From contig JAYQTA010000012.1 in assembly GCA_038147155.1 (NCBI GenBank), positions 1 to 57,824 on the forward strand: a DNA stretch of 57,824 bases, written 5' to 3'. Each line of letters starts with the position of its first letter. The first letter of the stretch is position 1. Shown in pieces: positions 42,371-50,189 of the stretch. The position numbers and the translations under genes are program-made. The notes beneath the pieces are model-generated. The model worked only from the letters and a program-made list of their open reading frames with translations, was not told the origin of the DNA and did no database searches. Origin of the DNA: Australimonas brisbanensis (GTDB lineage: Bacteria; Chloroflexota; Dehalococcoidia; Lucifugimonadales; Australimonadaceae).

Positions 42371-42832
42371 CTACCCCTGCCTGCGTAGGGACGCCACCGC
42401 CTCGACGATGTTGCGGTAGGAGCCGCATCGGCACAGGTTGCCGGTCAGCGCCTCGGTGATGGCGTCATCGGACGGGGCGGGGTTCTGCTCCAACAAGGCC
42501 GTCGCCGCCAGGATGAACCCCGGCGTGCAGTAGGAGCACTGGAAGGCCCGGTGGTCGATGAACGCCTGCTGGACGGGGCTGAGCGCACCGTCCGGCCCGG
42601 CCAGCCCCTCCACCGTGGTGATGGCGTGCCCCTCGGCCTGCGCCACCAGCACCAGGCAGGAGGAGACGGGCGCTCGGTCCAGCAGCACCGTGCACGCACC
42701 GCACGCCCCGATGCCGCACCCCTCGCGGGGACCGCCCAGGCCCAGTGCATCGCGCAGCACGTCCAGCAGGCGTGCGTCGGGCGCGGCCTCCAGGGCGTGG
42801 GGCGTGCCGTTGACGGTGAGAGTGATCTTCAT
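42371..42832 (-). CDS. Xanthine dehydrogenase-family [2Fe-2S] small subunit
   Basis: This 153-residue protein carries two [2Fe-2S] clusters: the plant-ferredoxin type with Cys39, Cys44, Cys47 and Cys59, and the helical type with Cys99, Cys102, Cys134 and Cys136 (CRCGSY). It is the CoxS-like electron-transfer subunit of the molybdenum hydroxylase encoded just upstream. Its ATG overlaps the stop of the large subunit (ATGA). Gene order here is FAD, Mo, Fe-S. Confidence 0.95.
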   Translation of the reverse strand: MKITLTVNGTPHALEAAPDARLLDVLRDALGLGGPREGCGIGACGACTVLLDRAPVSSCLVLVAQAEGHAITTVEGLAGPDGALSPVQQAFIDHRAFQCSYCTPGFILAATALLEQNPAPSDDAITEALTGNLCRCGSYRNIVEAVASLRRQG

Positions 42833-45066
42833 GCGTCCAGCTCCCGCAGGACCCGCTCGGCGCTGATGGGCAGCGCGCGCACCCGCACGCCGATGGCGTC
42901 CTCGATGGCGTTGGCGATGGCGGGGGCCACGGGCGGGAGGGTCATCTCGCCGATGCCGTGGAACTCGCCCTCCTCATGCTCGATGCACACCCCCTCCAGC
43001 CAGTCCGGGGTGTCCCTGAGGGAGGGTATCTGGTAGTCGGAGAGGTTGGGATTCACCACGCGCCCGGCGTCGAACACCATCTCCTCCAGCAACGCGGGCC
43101 CCATGCCGTAAATCACGTTGCCGTCGTTCTGCAATCGCGCCAGGTCCGGGTTGATGACGCGCCCCGCGAAGGACGCGCCCACGTAGCGCAGCACCCGCAC
43201 CCGGCCCGTCTCCGTGTCCACCTCCACCTCGCACGCCCCCGCGCCCTGGTGCCAGTGGGGCGAGCCAACGCCCTGCCCGGTCTCAGGGTCAAGGCCCACG
43301 TTGGTGGCGTGCTCGCCGGTGGCGTCCAGGCTGGGCAGCCCCGCTCCGGCCAGCACCGCGGCGTAGGTGAGCGAGCGCCCGCCCGCCGAGGCGACGGCCC
43401 CGCCCGCCACGCTCAGTTGGTCGGGCGGCAGGTCCAGCAGGGGCGCGGCGGCGCCCGCGAGGCGCTCGCGGAGTGCGGCGGCGGCGTTGAGCAGGGCCGT
43501 GCCCATCATGCCCACGGAGCGCGAGGCGTTGGTCGCCGTATCGAAGGGCACCAGCGCCGTGTCGGGCCCCTGCACCCGCACCCGCTCCAGCGGCAGGCCC
43601 AACTCGCCCGCCGCCACCTGGGCAAGCGCGGTGTGGGTGCCCTGGCCCATCTCAACGGTGCCCGTGTAGATGGTGAGCACCCCGTCGACGCCCAGCTCCA
43701 GGCGGCACTCGGAGCGCGAGACGGGGTTGGTGCTCTTCATCATCACCGCCACCCCGCGCCCGCGCCGCAGGTGCCCGCCGGGTTGGGCCAGGGGTGCGTC
43801 CCACCCTAACTTCGCTAGGCACGCCTCCATGCACTCGTGGAAGTACACCTCGTGGAGCGTCTCGCCCGTGGCGAAGGTCTCCCCGGAGCGGATCAGGCTT
43901 TTCCGGCGCAGTTCCACCGGAGCCATGCCGATGGCCTTTGCCAGCGCGTCGGTGTGCGACTCATAGGCCCAGGTTGCCTGGGAGCTCATGGCCCCCCGGT
44001 ACGCCCCTGCCGAGGGCAGGTTGGTGTAGACCCCGTAGGAGTCCACCTGCACCGCGCCGATGCGGTAGGGCCCCACCAGGCGCACCAGCGCCCCGCGCAC
44101 CAGGGCGGCGGAGTTCTCCACCACCGCGCCGGTGCCCCAGTGGCAGGTAATCTGACGCGCTGTAAGCGTTCCGTCGCGCCGGATACCCGTGCGGATGGTG
44201 ATGGAGGCCGCGTGCTTGGTGACGGTGACGAACTCCTCGGCCCGGGAGAGGAGCACCCGCACGGGGCGCCCGCCGCTGAACCAGGCCAGCACCGCAGCGG
44301 GCAGCTCGACCCGCATGCCGCCCTTGCCGCCGTACCCGCCGCCGATGGGTGGGACGACGACGCGCACCGAGGGCTCCGGCACCCGGAACACCCCCGCCAG
44401 CGCCGTCCGCACCGCGAAGGGGGCCTGGCTGGCCGTCCACACCGTGAGCGCGTCATCGGCCCACTGGGCGATGGCCACGTGCGGCTCCAGGGAGGTCTGC
44501 TGAGCCACGGGCGAGGTGAACGTCTCCTCCACGATGGCGTCGGCCCTGGCGAAGCCCGCGTCCACGTCGCCGTGGCGCAGCTTGGCGTGGACGAATACGT
44601 TGGAGTCCATGCCCTCATGCACCCGTGGCGCTTCGGGCTGGGCGGCCTCCAGCGCCTCGTAGACGGCGGGCAGCTCCTCGTAGTCGATGGCGATGGCGGC
44701 GAGGGCCGCCTCTGCGGCTTCCTCCGTCTCGGCGCTGACCAGCGCCACCGGCTCACCGACGTAGTGCACCATCTTGGAGGCGACCACCTCCTGGTCCTTC
44801 ACGTTGCGCCCGTAATGGAGCACGGGACCCGTTTCGCGGCCCAGGTCAGCCGCCGTCACCACCGCCACCACGCCGGGGATGGCGCGGGCGGCGGCTGCGT
44901 CCAGAGAGCGGATGCGCGCGTGGGCCAGGGGGGAGCGCAGCACGCGGCCCACCAGCATGCCCGGCACGCGCATGTTGCCCACGAAGGGTACCGCGCCGGT
45001 GACGCGCTCGCGCGCGTCCAGCAGCGGCACGCCCACCCCCACCGGAGCGCCGGTGTGCATGCTCAT
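42829..45066 (-). CDS. Xanthine dehydrogenase-family molybdopterin large subunit (CoxL-like, not CO dehydrogenase form I)
   Basis: This 745-residue catalytic subunit has the alpha/beta hammerhead N-terminus (RVTGAVPFVGNM, RVLRSPLAHARI), GGGYGGKGG, SAGAYRGAM, EMGQGTHTALAQVAAGELG and the catalytic Glu in EFHGIGEMTLPPVAPAIANAIEDA. The active-site loop reads AYRGAM and not the VAYRCSF of true form I CO dehydrogenase, so CO oxidation is unlikely; hydroxylation of an aldehyde, aromatic acid or N-heterocycle is expected. The ATG at 45066 overlaps the stop of the FAD subunit by 4 nt and has GGAGGAGG upstream. The pterin cofactor could be made with the MoaD-MoaE fusion at 47972. Confidence 0.93.
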   Translation of the reverse strand: MSMHTGAPVGVGVPLLDARERVTGAVPFVGNMRVPGMLVGRVLRSPLAHARIRSLDAAAARAIPGVVAVVTAADLGRETGPVLHYGRNVKDQEVVASKMVHYVGEPVALVSAETEEAAEAALAAIAIDYEELPAVYEALEAAQPEAPRVHEGMDSNVFVHAKLRHGDVDAGFARADAIVEETFTSPVAQQTSLEPHVAIAQWADDALTVWTASQAPFAVRTALAGVFRVPEPSVRVVVPPIGGGYGGKGGMRVELPAAVLAWFSGGRPVRVLLSRAEEFVTVTKHAASITIRTGIRRDGTLTARQITCHWGTGAVVENSAALVRGALVRLVGPYRIGAVQVDSYGVYTNLPSAGAYRGAMSSQATWAYESHTDALAKAIGMAPVELRRKSLIRSGETFATGETLHEVYFHECMEACLAKLGWDAPLAQPGGHLRRGRGVAVMMKSTNPVSRSECRLELGVDGVLTIYTGTVEMGQGTHTALAQVAAGELGLPLERVRVQGPDTALVPFDTATNASRSVGMMGTALLNAAAALRERLAGAAAPLLDLPPDQLSVAGGAVASAGGRSLTYAAVLAGAGLPSLDATGEHATNVGLDPETGQGVGSPHWHQGAGACEVEVDTETGRVRVLRYVGASFAGRVINPDLARLQNDGNVIYGMGPALLEEMVFDAGRVVNPNLSDYQIPSLRDTPDWLEGVCIEHEEGEFHGIGEMTLPPVAPAIANAIEDAIGVRVRALPISAERVLRELDA

Positions 45067-45908
45067 CCCGCCACCTCCTCCAGCGCCCGGCGCACCTCCA
45101 CCGCGATGACCCTGCGCCGGTACCAGGCGCTCCCGCGCAGGTCGTCCAGCGCGTCCACCGCCTCGGCGTAGGCCTCGCTGATGCGCCGCGCCAGTGCGGG
45201 GGTGAGGGGCTGGCCCACCGCCAGCGCCTCGGCCTGCGGCACCCGCGTGGGCACCTCGCACGCCGCGCCCACGGCCACGCGCAGGGAGCGGCAGACGCCG
45301 CCCTCCAGCGCCGCCGCCGCCGCCACGCCCACGCAGGCCCTATCTTCCGAGGAGCGTGAGGTGAACTTGCGGTACGCGGCACGCAGCCCCGGCGCGGGCG
45401 CGGGCACCTCCACGTGGGTCAGCAGTTCGCCTGGCTCAAGCGCCGTCTCGTAGGCGCCCACGAGCAGCTCGCCAACGCTCAGCGTGCGTTCGCCGCTCGG
45501 CCCCGCGACGCGCACGCGCGCGTCCAGCACCGCCAGCATGGCGGGTGGGTCCGAGGCGTAGTCGGCCTCGGCCAGGTTGCCGCCCACCGTCGCCTGGTTG
45601 CGCACCCGCACGTTGCCCACCACCCCGTAGGCGTGGGCCAGCGCGGGCGCGTGCCGACGCACCAGGGGATGCGCCGCCGCGGCGGCGATGGGCACGCACG
45701 CGCCCAGGGTGAGCCCTCCGTCCGGGGTGCCCTCCACGGAACGCAGGCCTTCCACCCGCTCAAGGGAGACGAGGGCATCGGGAGCCACCAGCCGGTTATG
45801 GAGCATGATGGCCAGGGCCGTCCCACCCGCCAGCACCCGGGCGTCGTCGCCCAGGCGCGCCAGCAGCGCCAGCGCCTCGTTCACCGTTGTGGGGCGGTGG
45901 TAGTCCAT
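45063..45908 (-). CDS. Xanthine dehydrogenase-family FAD-binding subunit (CoxM-like)
   Basis: This 281-residue FAD subunit has MDYHRPTTVNEALALLA, the AGGTALAIML loop that binds the FAD diphosphate, and NVRVRNQATVGGNLAEADYASDPPAMLAVLDA. It receives electrons from the Fe-S subunit and passes them to NAD+ or oxygen. It is the first gene of the hydroxylase operon. No ribosome binding site is seen; a TATACT box lies 8 nt before the ATG. Confidence 0.93.
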   Translation of the reverse strand: MDYHRPTTVNEALALLARLGDDARVLAGGTALAIMLHNRLVAPDALVSLERVEGLRSVEGTPDGGLTLGACVPIAAAAAHPLVRRHAPALAHAYGVVGNVRVRNQATVGGNLAEADYASDPPAMLAVLDARVRVAGPSGERTLSVGELLVGAYETALEPGELLTHVEVPAPAPGLRAAYRKFTSRSSEDRACVGVAAAAALEGGVCRSLRVAVGAACEVPTRVPQAEALAVGQPLTPALARRISEAYAEAVDALDDLRGSAWYRRRVIAVEVRRALEEVAG

Positions 45909-45916
45909 GGCCGGGG

Positions 45917-45922
45917 AGTATA
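45917..45922 (-). promoter_or_regulatory. -10 box (TATACT) 8 nt before the FAD subunit start
   Basis: On the minus strand TATACT is followed by CCCCGGCC and the ATG. Transcription would begin at or within one or two nt of the start codon, so the operon mRNA is probably leaderless. Confidence 0.5.
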
Positions 45923-45929
45923 GCGGGCT

Positions 45930-45976
45930 CCGGGCTCCGCTCGCTGCGCTCGCTCATTCAAGGGGGACACCCCCTG
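45930..45976 (+). repeat. Dispersed intergenic repeat, family A copy 2
   Basis: CCGCTCGCTGCGCTCGCTC is followed by CAAGGGGGACACCCCCT, almost identical to 55469-55507 and, inverted, to 183-240. The 363-base gap 45909-46271 holds only this, a second A copy and a family B copy; no gene is seen. Confidence 0.7.
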
Positions 45977-46002
45977 TCTCCGGCTGCCTGCGGCAGCCTT
46001 GT

Positions 46003-46072
46003 TCAAGGGGGGCACCCCCTGGGCGTCCTACGGACGCCGAACCCCCGCCTCCGCTCGCTCGGCGCTCGCTCA
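46003..46072 (+). repeat. Dispersed intergenic repeat, family A copy 3
   Basis: CAAGGGGGGCACCCCCTGGG is followed by the stem GCGTCC-TAC-GGACGC, then CGAACCCCCGCC and a CGCTCGCTC tail. This is the downstream half of family A. Confidence 0.65.
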
Positions 46073-46190
46073 TGGAAGCAGGCGCGTGGCCTGCTCGCAT
46101 AGTTCGGGGCTTCTTGGGGTGCGCGCAGGGGCGAAGCCCCTCGTTGGGCCACGCACCGCGCGGCCCATGTCCATTGAGCGAGTGCAACGA

Positions 46191-46265
46191 GCGGAGACGG
46201 GGGTAGGCCCTTCAGGGCCGAAGGGGGAGTCCCCCTTCCATCGAGGCTGCCGTAGGCAGACGGGG
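46191..46265. repeat. Dispersed intergenic repeat, family B copy 2
   Basis: GCGGAGACGGGGGTAGGC, a small stem, GCCGAAGGGGGAGTCCCCC, CATCGAG and a final stem follow the same order as at 33893-33970. The stem bases differ between the copies but still pair, which suggests that structure is kept. Confidence 0.65.
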
Positions 46266-46271
46266 GAAGCC

Positions 46272-47558
46272 CTAGCCGGCAGCCCGCTCACGGGGCCTGC
46301 TCGCCAGCACCAGCGCGAGGGTGGCCGCGCCCAGCATCACCGTGGCGGTGGTGAACACCCCTGAGTAGGAGCCGGTGACGTCGAAGATCAGCGCCGAGAC
46401 CAGCGGCCCCAGGCCCAGTCCGAAGTAGTTGAACTGGGAGGCGAAACCGGAGATGCCCCCGAAGTTGCGTCGTCCGTAGTAGTTGGCCAGGATCATCATC
46501 AGCAGCGCTCCCTCGCCCCGGGTGGTGGCCCCGTAGAGACCCGCGAAGGCCAGCGCGCTCACCGGCCCGGAGATGAACTGGCCGAAGATGGTCAGTCCCA
46601 GCGCCGCCACCGTGGCCCCGATGGCGAGCCCGCGCTCGTCGTAGCGCTCCGAGAGGAACCCCCACGCGCCCGCCGAGACGGCACCGCCCACCAGGAACAG
46701 CGAGGCCGCGCCCGCCGCAACCGCACCACCCAGACCCAGGTCGCCGTAGTAGGCGGCCAGGTGGAAGGAGATGCCGCCCGACGCCCAGGTGTAGAGCATC
46801 ATCGCCGCGGCCACCATCCACAACGCGCGGGTGCGCACCGCCTCGCGCAGCGACCACGCGCGCTCCGGGCCCTTGCCCCGTGCCCACTGCGTCGTGGAGG
46901 CCGTGGGTGCGCCTGGCTCCGGCGCGAGGTCGCCGTCGGGCAGCAGGCCCATGTCCTCGGGGCTCCGGCGCATCAGCAGGGGGGTCGGCACCAGCAGCAG
47001 CGCGGCAGCGGCGCCCCCGTAGAGCATGAACACCGTGCGCCAGCCCATGCCCATCCCCAACAGCGCCCCGGCCAGGGCCGCCAGCAGCGCGCCGCCCAGG
47101 GGCATGGCCATGGTCTGGAAACCCACGGTGCGCCCGCGCATGCGCCGGAACCAGTTCACCGCCGCCGTGCGCGGCACCGTGCCGGAGAGCAGGTGCAGGG
47201 CCGAGAGGCGCACGGAGATATAGGCGGGGTAGAGCTGCCACGGCGCGCCCACCAGCCCCATGCCCAGGTACCCCATGGCGTAGGCCGCCACGCCGATGGT
47301 CATCAGCCCGCGCGGGCCGTACCGGTCGGCCATGGCCCCGGCCACCCAGGAGGTGGCCCCGCCCAGGAAGGTGGCCGTGGTGATGGCCCCGGCGATGGTG
47401 GTGCGCGTCCAGCCCGTGTCCGCCTCGATGGAGCGGACGAACACGCCGAAGAACGCCTGACTGGTGCCCCCCGCGAAGAGCGAGGAGACGCAGGTCAGCG
47501 CGATGATGTACCAGCCGTAGAAGATGCGCGGCCGGTGGGTGCCGGGAGCGTGGGCCAT
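46272..47558 (-). CDS. MFS transporter
   Basis: This 428-residue transporter has twelve membrane segments in two halves. The signature loop DRYGPRG lies between segments 2 and 3, and RSPEDMGLLPDGD, typical of monocarboxylate- and oxalate/formate-type MFS proteins, sits in the central loop. The start FYGWYIIALTCVSSLFAGGTSQAFFGVFV is also characteristic of that group. It lies between the molybdenum hydroxylase operon and a DUF488 gene on the same strand, so uptake of an organic acid for catabolism is plausible. No single substrate can be named. Confidence 0.9.
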   Translation of the reverse strand: MAHAPGTHRPRIFYGWYIIALTCVSSLFAGGTSQAFFGVFVRSIEADTGWTRTTIAGAITTATFLGGATSWVAGAMADRYGPRGLMTIGVAAYAMGYLGMGLVGAPWQLYPAYISVRLSALHLLSGTVPRTAAVNWFRRMRGRTVGFQTMAMPLGGALLAALAGALLGMGMGWRTVFMLYGGAAAALLLVPTPLLMRRSPEDMGLLPDGDLAPEPGAPTASTTQWARGKGPERAWSLREAVRTRALWMVAAAMMLYTWASGGISFHLAAYYGDLGLGGAVAAGAASLFLVGGAVSAGAWGFLSERYDERGLAIGATVAALGLTIFGQFISGPVSALAFAGLYGATTRGEGALLMMILANYYGRRNFGGISGFASQFNYFGLGLGPLVSALIFDVTGSYSGVFTTATVMLGAATLALVLASRPRERAAG

Positions 47559-47618
47559 GCCGCCACCTGGGGAGGGAGTGGGGCGAGCATACGCCGCGAA
47601 CCCCTGTCCGTCACGGCG

Positions 47619-47969
47619 CTAGCCGCCGGTGATGAGCCCCGCCAGCAACGTGCGGTGGCAGCGGGCCTCGTCGACGCACCCGCACAGCAGCGTCACGGTG
47701 CCTTCGGCGGCCTTCGCCCGCACCCGCGCCAGCGCCTCGTGGGCATCGGGGCGCTCGGCCATCTCAGCCAGGTATCGCGCAGCGTAGCCGGGCCAGTCCA
47801 GGCGGCCCTGCCGGTAGTCGGCCAGGAGTTCGCGGGTGGGGGCCAGGCCCCGCTCCCACGCATCGGCGCGCTCGCGGCGCACCCCGCGCGGCCAGTAGCG
47901 CATCGTCAGCACTCGCAGCCCGTCGCCAGGGGCGGGTGGGTCGTAGAGGCGGGCGGTGCGGAGGGGCAC
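47619..47969 (-). CDS. DUF488 family protein (YeaO-like)
   Basis: This 116-residue protein has the DUF488 motif TMRYWPRGVRRERADAWERGLAPTRELLADYRQG and the Cys-containing VTLLCGCVDEARCHRTLLAGLI. It starts with GTG two nt after the stop of the MoaD-MoaE fusion, so it is translated from the same mRNA. The conserved Cys and Arg residues suggest an enzymatic or nucleotide-binding role, but the function of this family is not established. Confidence 0.85.
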   Translation of the reverse strand: MPLRTARLYDPPAPGDGLRVLTMRYWPRGVRRERADAWERGLAPTRELLADYRQGRLDWPGYAARYLAEMAERPDAHEALARVRAKAAEGTVTLLCGCVDEARCHRTLLAGLITGG

Positions 47970-47971
47970 GG

Positions 47972-48742
47972 CTAGTGGTGGGTGTGAGCGTGCGCGGGGC
48001 TTGGCCCCTCGCGCTCAGCCCCTTCCCGTTCGGACAGGAACCGTGCGTAGGGCGCCTCGGCCAGGTGGGTGGCGTGGGTCTCGGGGTCGCATGCCGCGCC
48101 CACCCACACGGCCCCGTCGGCGAAGGCCTCGCGCTTCCACACAGGGACGATGTGCTTGATGCGGTCTACCACGTAGAGGGAGGCGAGGAACGCCTCCACC
48201 CGGTGCGGCGCGCCCACGGCCACCACCAGGGAGGCCTCGCCTATCTCCAGGTGGCCGATGCGGTGGTGCGCCGCCAGGTGCTCGATGCCGAAGCGCGCCG
48301 CCGTCTCCTCCAGCACCGCGCGCAGCGTGCGCTGGGCCATGCGCTCGTCGGCCTCGTAGTCCAGGCTCAGCACGGCGCGCCCGCCGGTGTTATCGCGCGT
48401 CAGCCCCTCGAAGGTGACCACCGCGCCGTTCGATGCGGCGCGCACCCGCTCGGTCACGGCACCGATGTCCAGCGCTGCTGTGGTCACCACCGCCTCGGCG
48501 CCGCCGGAGACGGGCGGGTAGAGGGCGACGTCGTCACCCTCGGAGAGGGGGTAGGCGGGGGAGGCGAACTCCTCGTTCACCGCGATCAGGTGCGGAGCGA
48601 AGTCCGCTCCCAGCCCCGGCGCCTGCGCGCGCACGGCGGCGATGGCCTCGGCAACGGTGGCCCCGGAGGACAGGCGCACGTCGAAGCGCGGGGCACCTGC
48701 CCGCTCGCGATAGGAGGCGTAGAGACGCACCAGCACCTGCAT
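47972..48742 (-). CDS. MoaD-MoaE fusion, molybdopterin synthase (MoaX-like)
   Basis: This 256-residue protein joins the two subunits of molybdopterin synthase. Residues 1-81 are the ubiquitin-like MoaD sulfur carrier, ending in the Gly80-Gly81 that must become a thiocarboxylate. Residues 84 to about 240 are MoaE with HHRIGHLEIGEASLVVAVGAPHR and the catalytic lysines in IKHIVPVWKREAF. MoaD needs a free C-terminus, so the chain must be cut after Gly81, as is known for MoaX of Mycobacterium tuberculosis. The C-terminal tail is His-rich (AHAHTHH). No ribosome binding site is present; TATACT lies 6 nt before the ATG. Confidence 0.92.
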   Translation of the reverse strand: MQVLVRLYASYRERAGAPRFDVRLSSGATVAEAIAAVRAQAPGLGADFAPHLIAVNEEFASPAYPLSEGDDVALYPPVSGGAEAVVTTAALDIGAVTERVRAASNGAVVTFEGLTRDNTGGRAVLSLDYEADERMAQRTLRAVLEETAARFGIEHLAAHHRIGHLEIGEASLVVAVGAPHRVEAFLASLYVVDRIKHIVPVWKREAFADGAVWVGAACDPETHATHLAEAPYARFLSEREGAEREGPSPAHAHTHH

Positions 48743-48748
48743 GCGGTG

Positions 48749-48754
48749 AGTATA
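48749..48754 (-). promoter_or_regulatory. -10 box (TATACT) 6 nt before the MoaD-MoaE start
   Basis: On the minus strand TATACT is followed by CACCGC and the ATG at 48742, with no Shine-Dalgarno sequence. It is divergent from a matching arrangement for rarA 53 nt away. Confidence 0.6.
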
Positions 48755-48806
48755 CGGCCTCGCCGCGAGCGGGCGCGGCGCGCTGGCGGCGTTGGGGTGC
48801 GCCGCC

Positions 48807-48812
48807 TAGACT
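48807..48812 (+). promoter_or_regulatory. -10 box (TAGACT) 6 nt before the rarA start
   Basis: TAGACT is followed by ACGGGC and the ATG at 48819. No ribosome binding site is seen, so the rarA mRNA is probably leaderless. Confidence 0.6.
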
Positions 48813-48818
48813 ACGGGC

Positions 48819-50189
48819 ATGGCACGGAGCAAGGGTAGGGGGGACGACCTGTTCGTCCACGCCTGGCGCGAGCGCGCGGGCGAGGCCGCCCCGCTGGCTG
48901 CGCGCATGCGCCCGCGCACCCTGGAAGAGGTGGTGGGGCAGGAGCACCTGCTGGGGCCGGGGCACCTGCTCCATAGCGCCGTGGCCTCGGGCCATCTGCC
49001 CTCCATGGTGCTGTGGGGCCCGCCGGGTGTGGGCAAGACCACCCTGGCCTCCCTGCTGGCAGGCATGGTGGACGCGCACTTCATCGCCGTCTCCGCCGTC
49101 ACTTCGGGCGTTGCGGACCTGCGCGCCGCGGTGGAGGAGGCTAAGCGGGTGCGGCTGGAGGCGGACCGGCCCACGGTGTTGTTCGTGGACGAGGTGCACC
49201 GGTTCAACAAGGCCCAGCAGGACGCCATCCTCCCCCACGTGGAGAGCGGGGCCATCACCTTCATCGGGGCCACCACGGAGAACCCGTCCTTCGAGGTCAT
49301 CGCAGCGCTCCTCTCCCGCTCGCGGGTACTCACCCTCAAGCCCCTCACCGACCAGGACCTCACGCGCATTATCGAGCGTGCGCTGACCGATACCGAGCGC
49401 GGGTTGGGCGGACAGGGCGCGTGCCTCGAACCCGATGCCCTCGCCTTCCTGCTGGACGTAGCGGCGGGCGATGCGCGGGTGGCGCTGAACGCCGTGGAGC
49501 TGGCGGCGCAGGTTGCCCCGCAGGCCCCGAGCGGCGGGCGGGTCGTCGACCGGGCATTGATGGCCGAGGTGCTCCAGCGGCGGGCCCCCCTCTACGACAA
49601 GGCGGGGGAGGCGCACTACGACACCATCTCGGCCTTCATCAAGTCGGTGCGCGCCTCGGATCCGGACGCGGCGATCTACTGGCTGGCCCGGATGCTGGAG
49701 ACGGGCGAGGACCCGCTGTTCATCGCCCGGCGCCTGGTGATCCTGGCCGCTGAGGACGTGGGCCTGGCCAACCCCGGCGCGCTCCCGGTGGCGGTGGCGG
49801 CGCAGCAGGCGGCGCACTTCGTGGGCATGCCGGAGGGGGCGATACCCCTGGCCGAGGCCACGGTGTACCTGGCCACCTCACCCAAGTCCAACGCCGCCTA
49901 CGCCGCCCTCAACGCCGCGCGGGAGGAGGTGCGCACCGGCCGCCCGTATCCGGTGCCGCTGCACCTGCGCAATGCGCCCACGGGCCTCATGCGCTCGATG
50001 GGCTACGGGAAGGAGTACCAGTACGCGCACGATGCGCCGGGCCACTTCGCGGGGCAGGCCAACCTGCCGCCGGAGCTCCACGGGCGGCGCTTCTACGTCC
50101 CCTCGGACCAGGGCCAGGAGCAGACCATCGCGGAGCGGCTGGAGCGCTGGTGGCGCTTCTCGCAGCGCGAGGGCGAGGGCCAGCCCTAG
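48819..50189 (+). CDS. rarA: Replication-associated recombination protein A (AAA+ ATPase)
   Basis: This 456-residue clamp-loader-like AAA+ ATPase (RarA/MgsA, Mgs1/WRNIP1 family) acts at stalled replication forks. Motifs are MRPRTLEEVVGQEHLLGPG at the N-terminus, Walker A GPPGVGKTT, Walker B TVLFVDEVHRF, sensor 1 IGATTENPSFEV and the C-terminal tetramerisation region with NAPTGLMRSMGYGKEYQYAHD. Length is standard. It is convergent with the pseudouridine synthase gene, and the stop codons overlap by 4 nt. Confidence 0.95.
   Translation: MARSKGRGDDLFVHAWRERAGEAAPLAARMRPRTLEEVVGQEHLLGPGHLLHSAVASGHLPSMVLWGPPGVGKTTLASLLAGMVDAHFIAVSAVTSGVADLRAAVEEAKRVRLEADRPTVLFVDEVHRFNKAQQDAILPHVESGAITFIGATTENPSFEVIAALLSRSRVLTLKPLTDQDLTRIIERALTDTERGLGGQGACLEPDALAFLLDVAAGDARVALNAVELAAQVAPQAPSGGRVVDRALMAEVLQRRAPLYDKAGEAHYDTISAFIKSVRASDPDAAIYWLARMLETGEDPLFIARRLVILAAEDVGLANPGALPVAVAAQQAAHFVGMPEGAIPLAEATVYLATSPKSNAAYAALNAAREEVRTGRPYPVPLHLRNAPTGLMRSMGYGKEYQYAHDAPGHFAGQANLPPELHGRRFYVPSDQGQEQTIAERLERWWRFSQREGEGQP

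Noticed and set aside
42829..45066. Aerobic CO dehydrogenase large subunit
   Set aside because: The form I active-site loop VAYRCSF is absent; the loop reads AYRGAM, so only the broader xanthine dehydrogenase family is supported.
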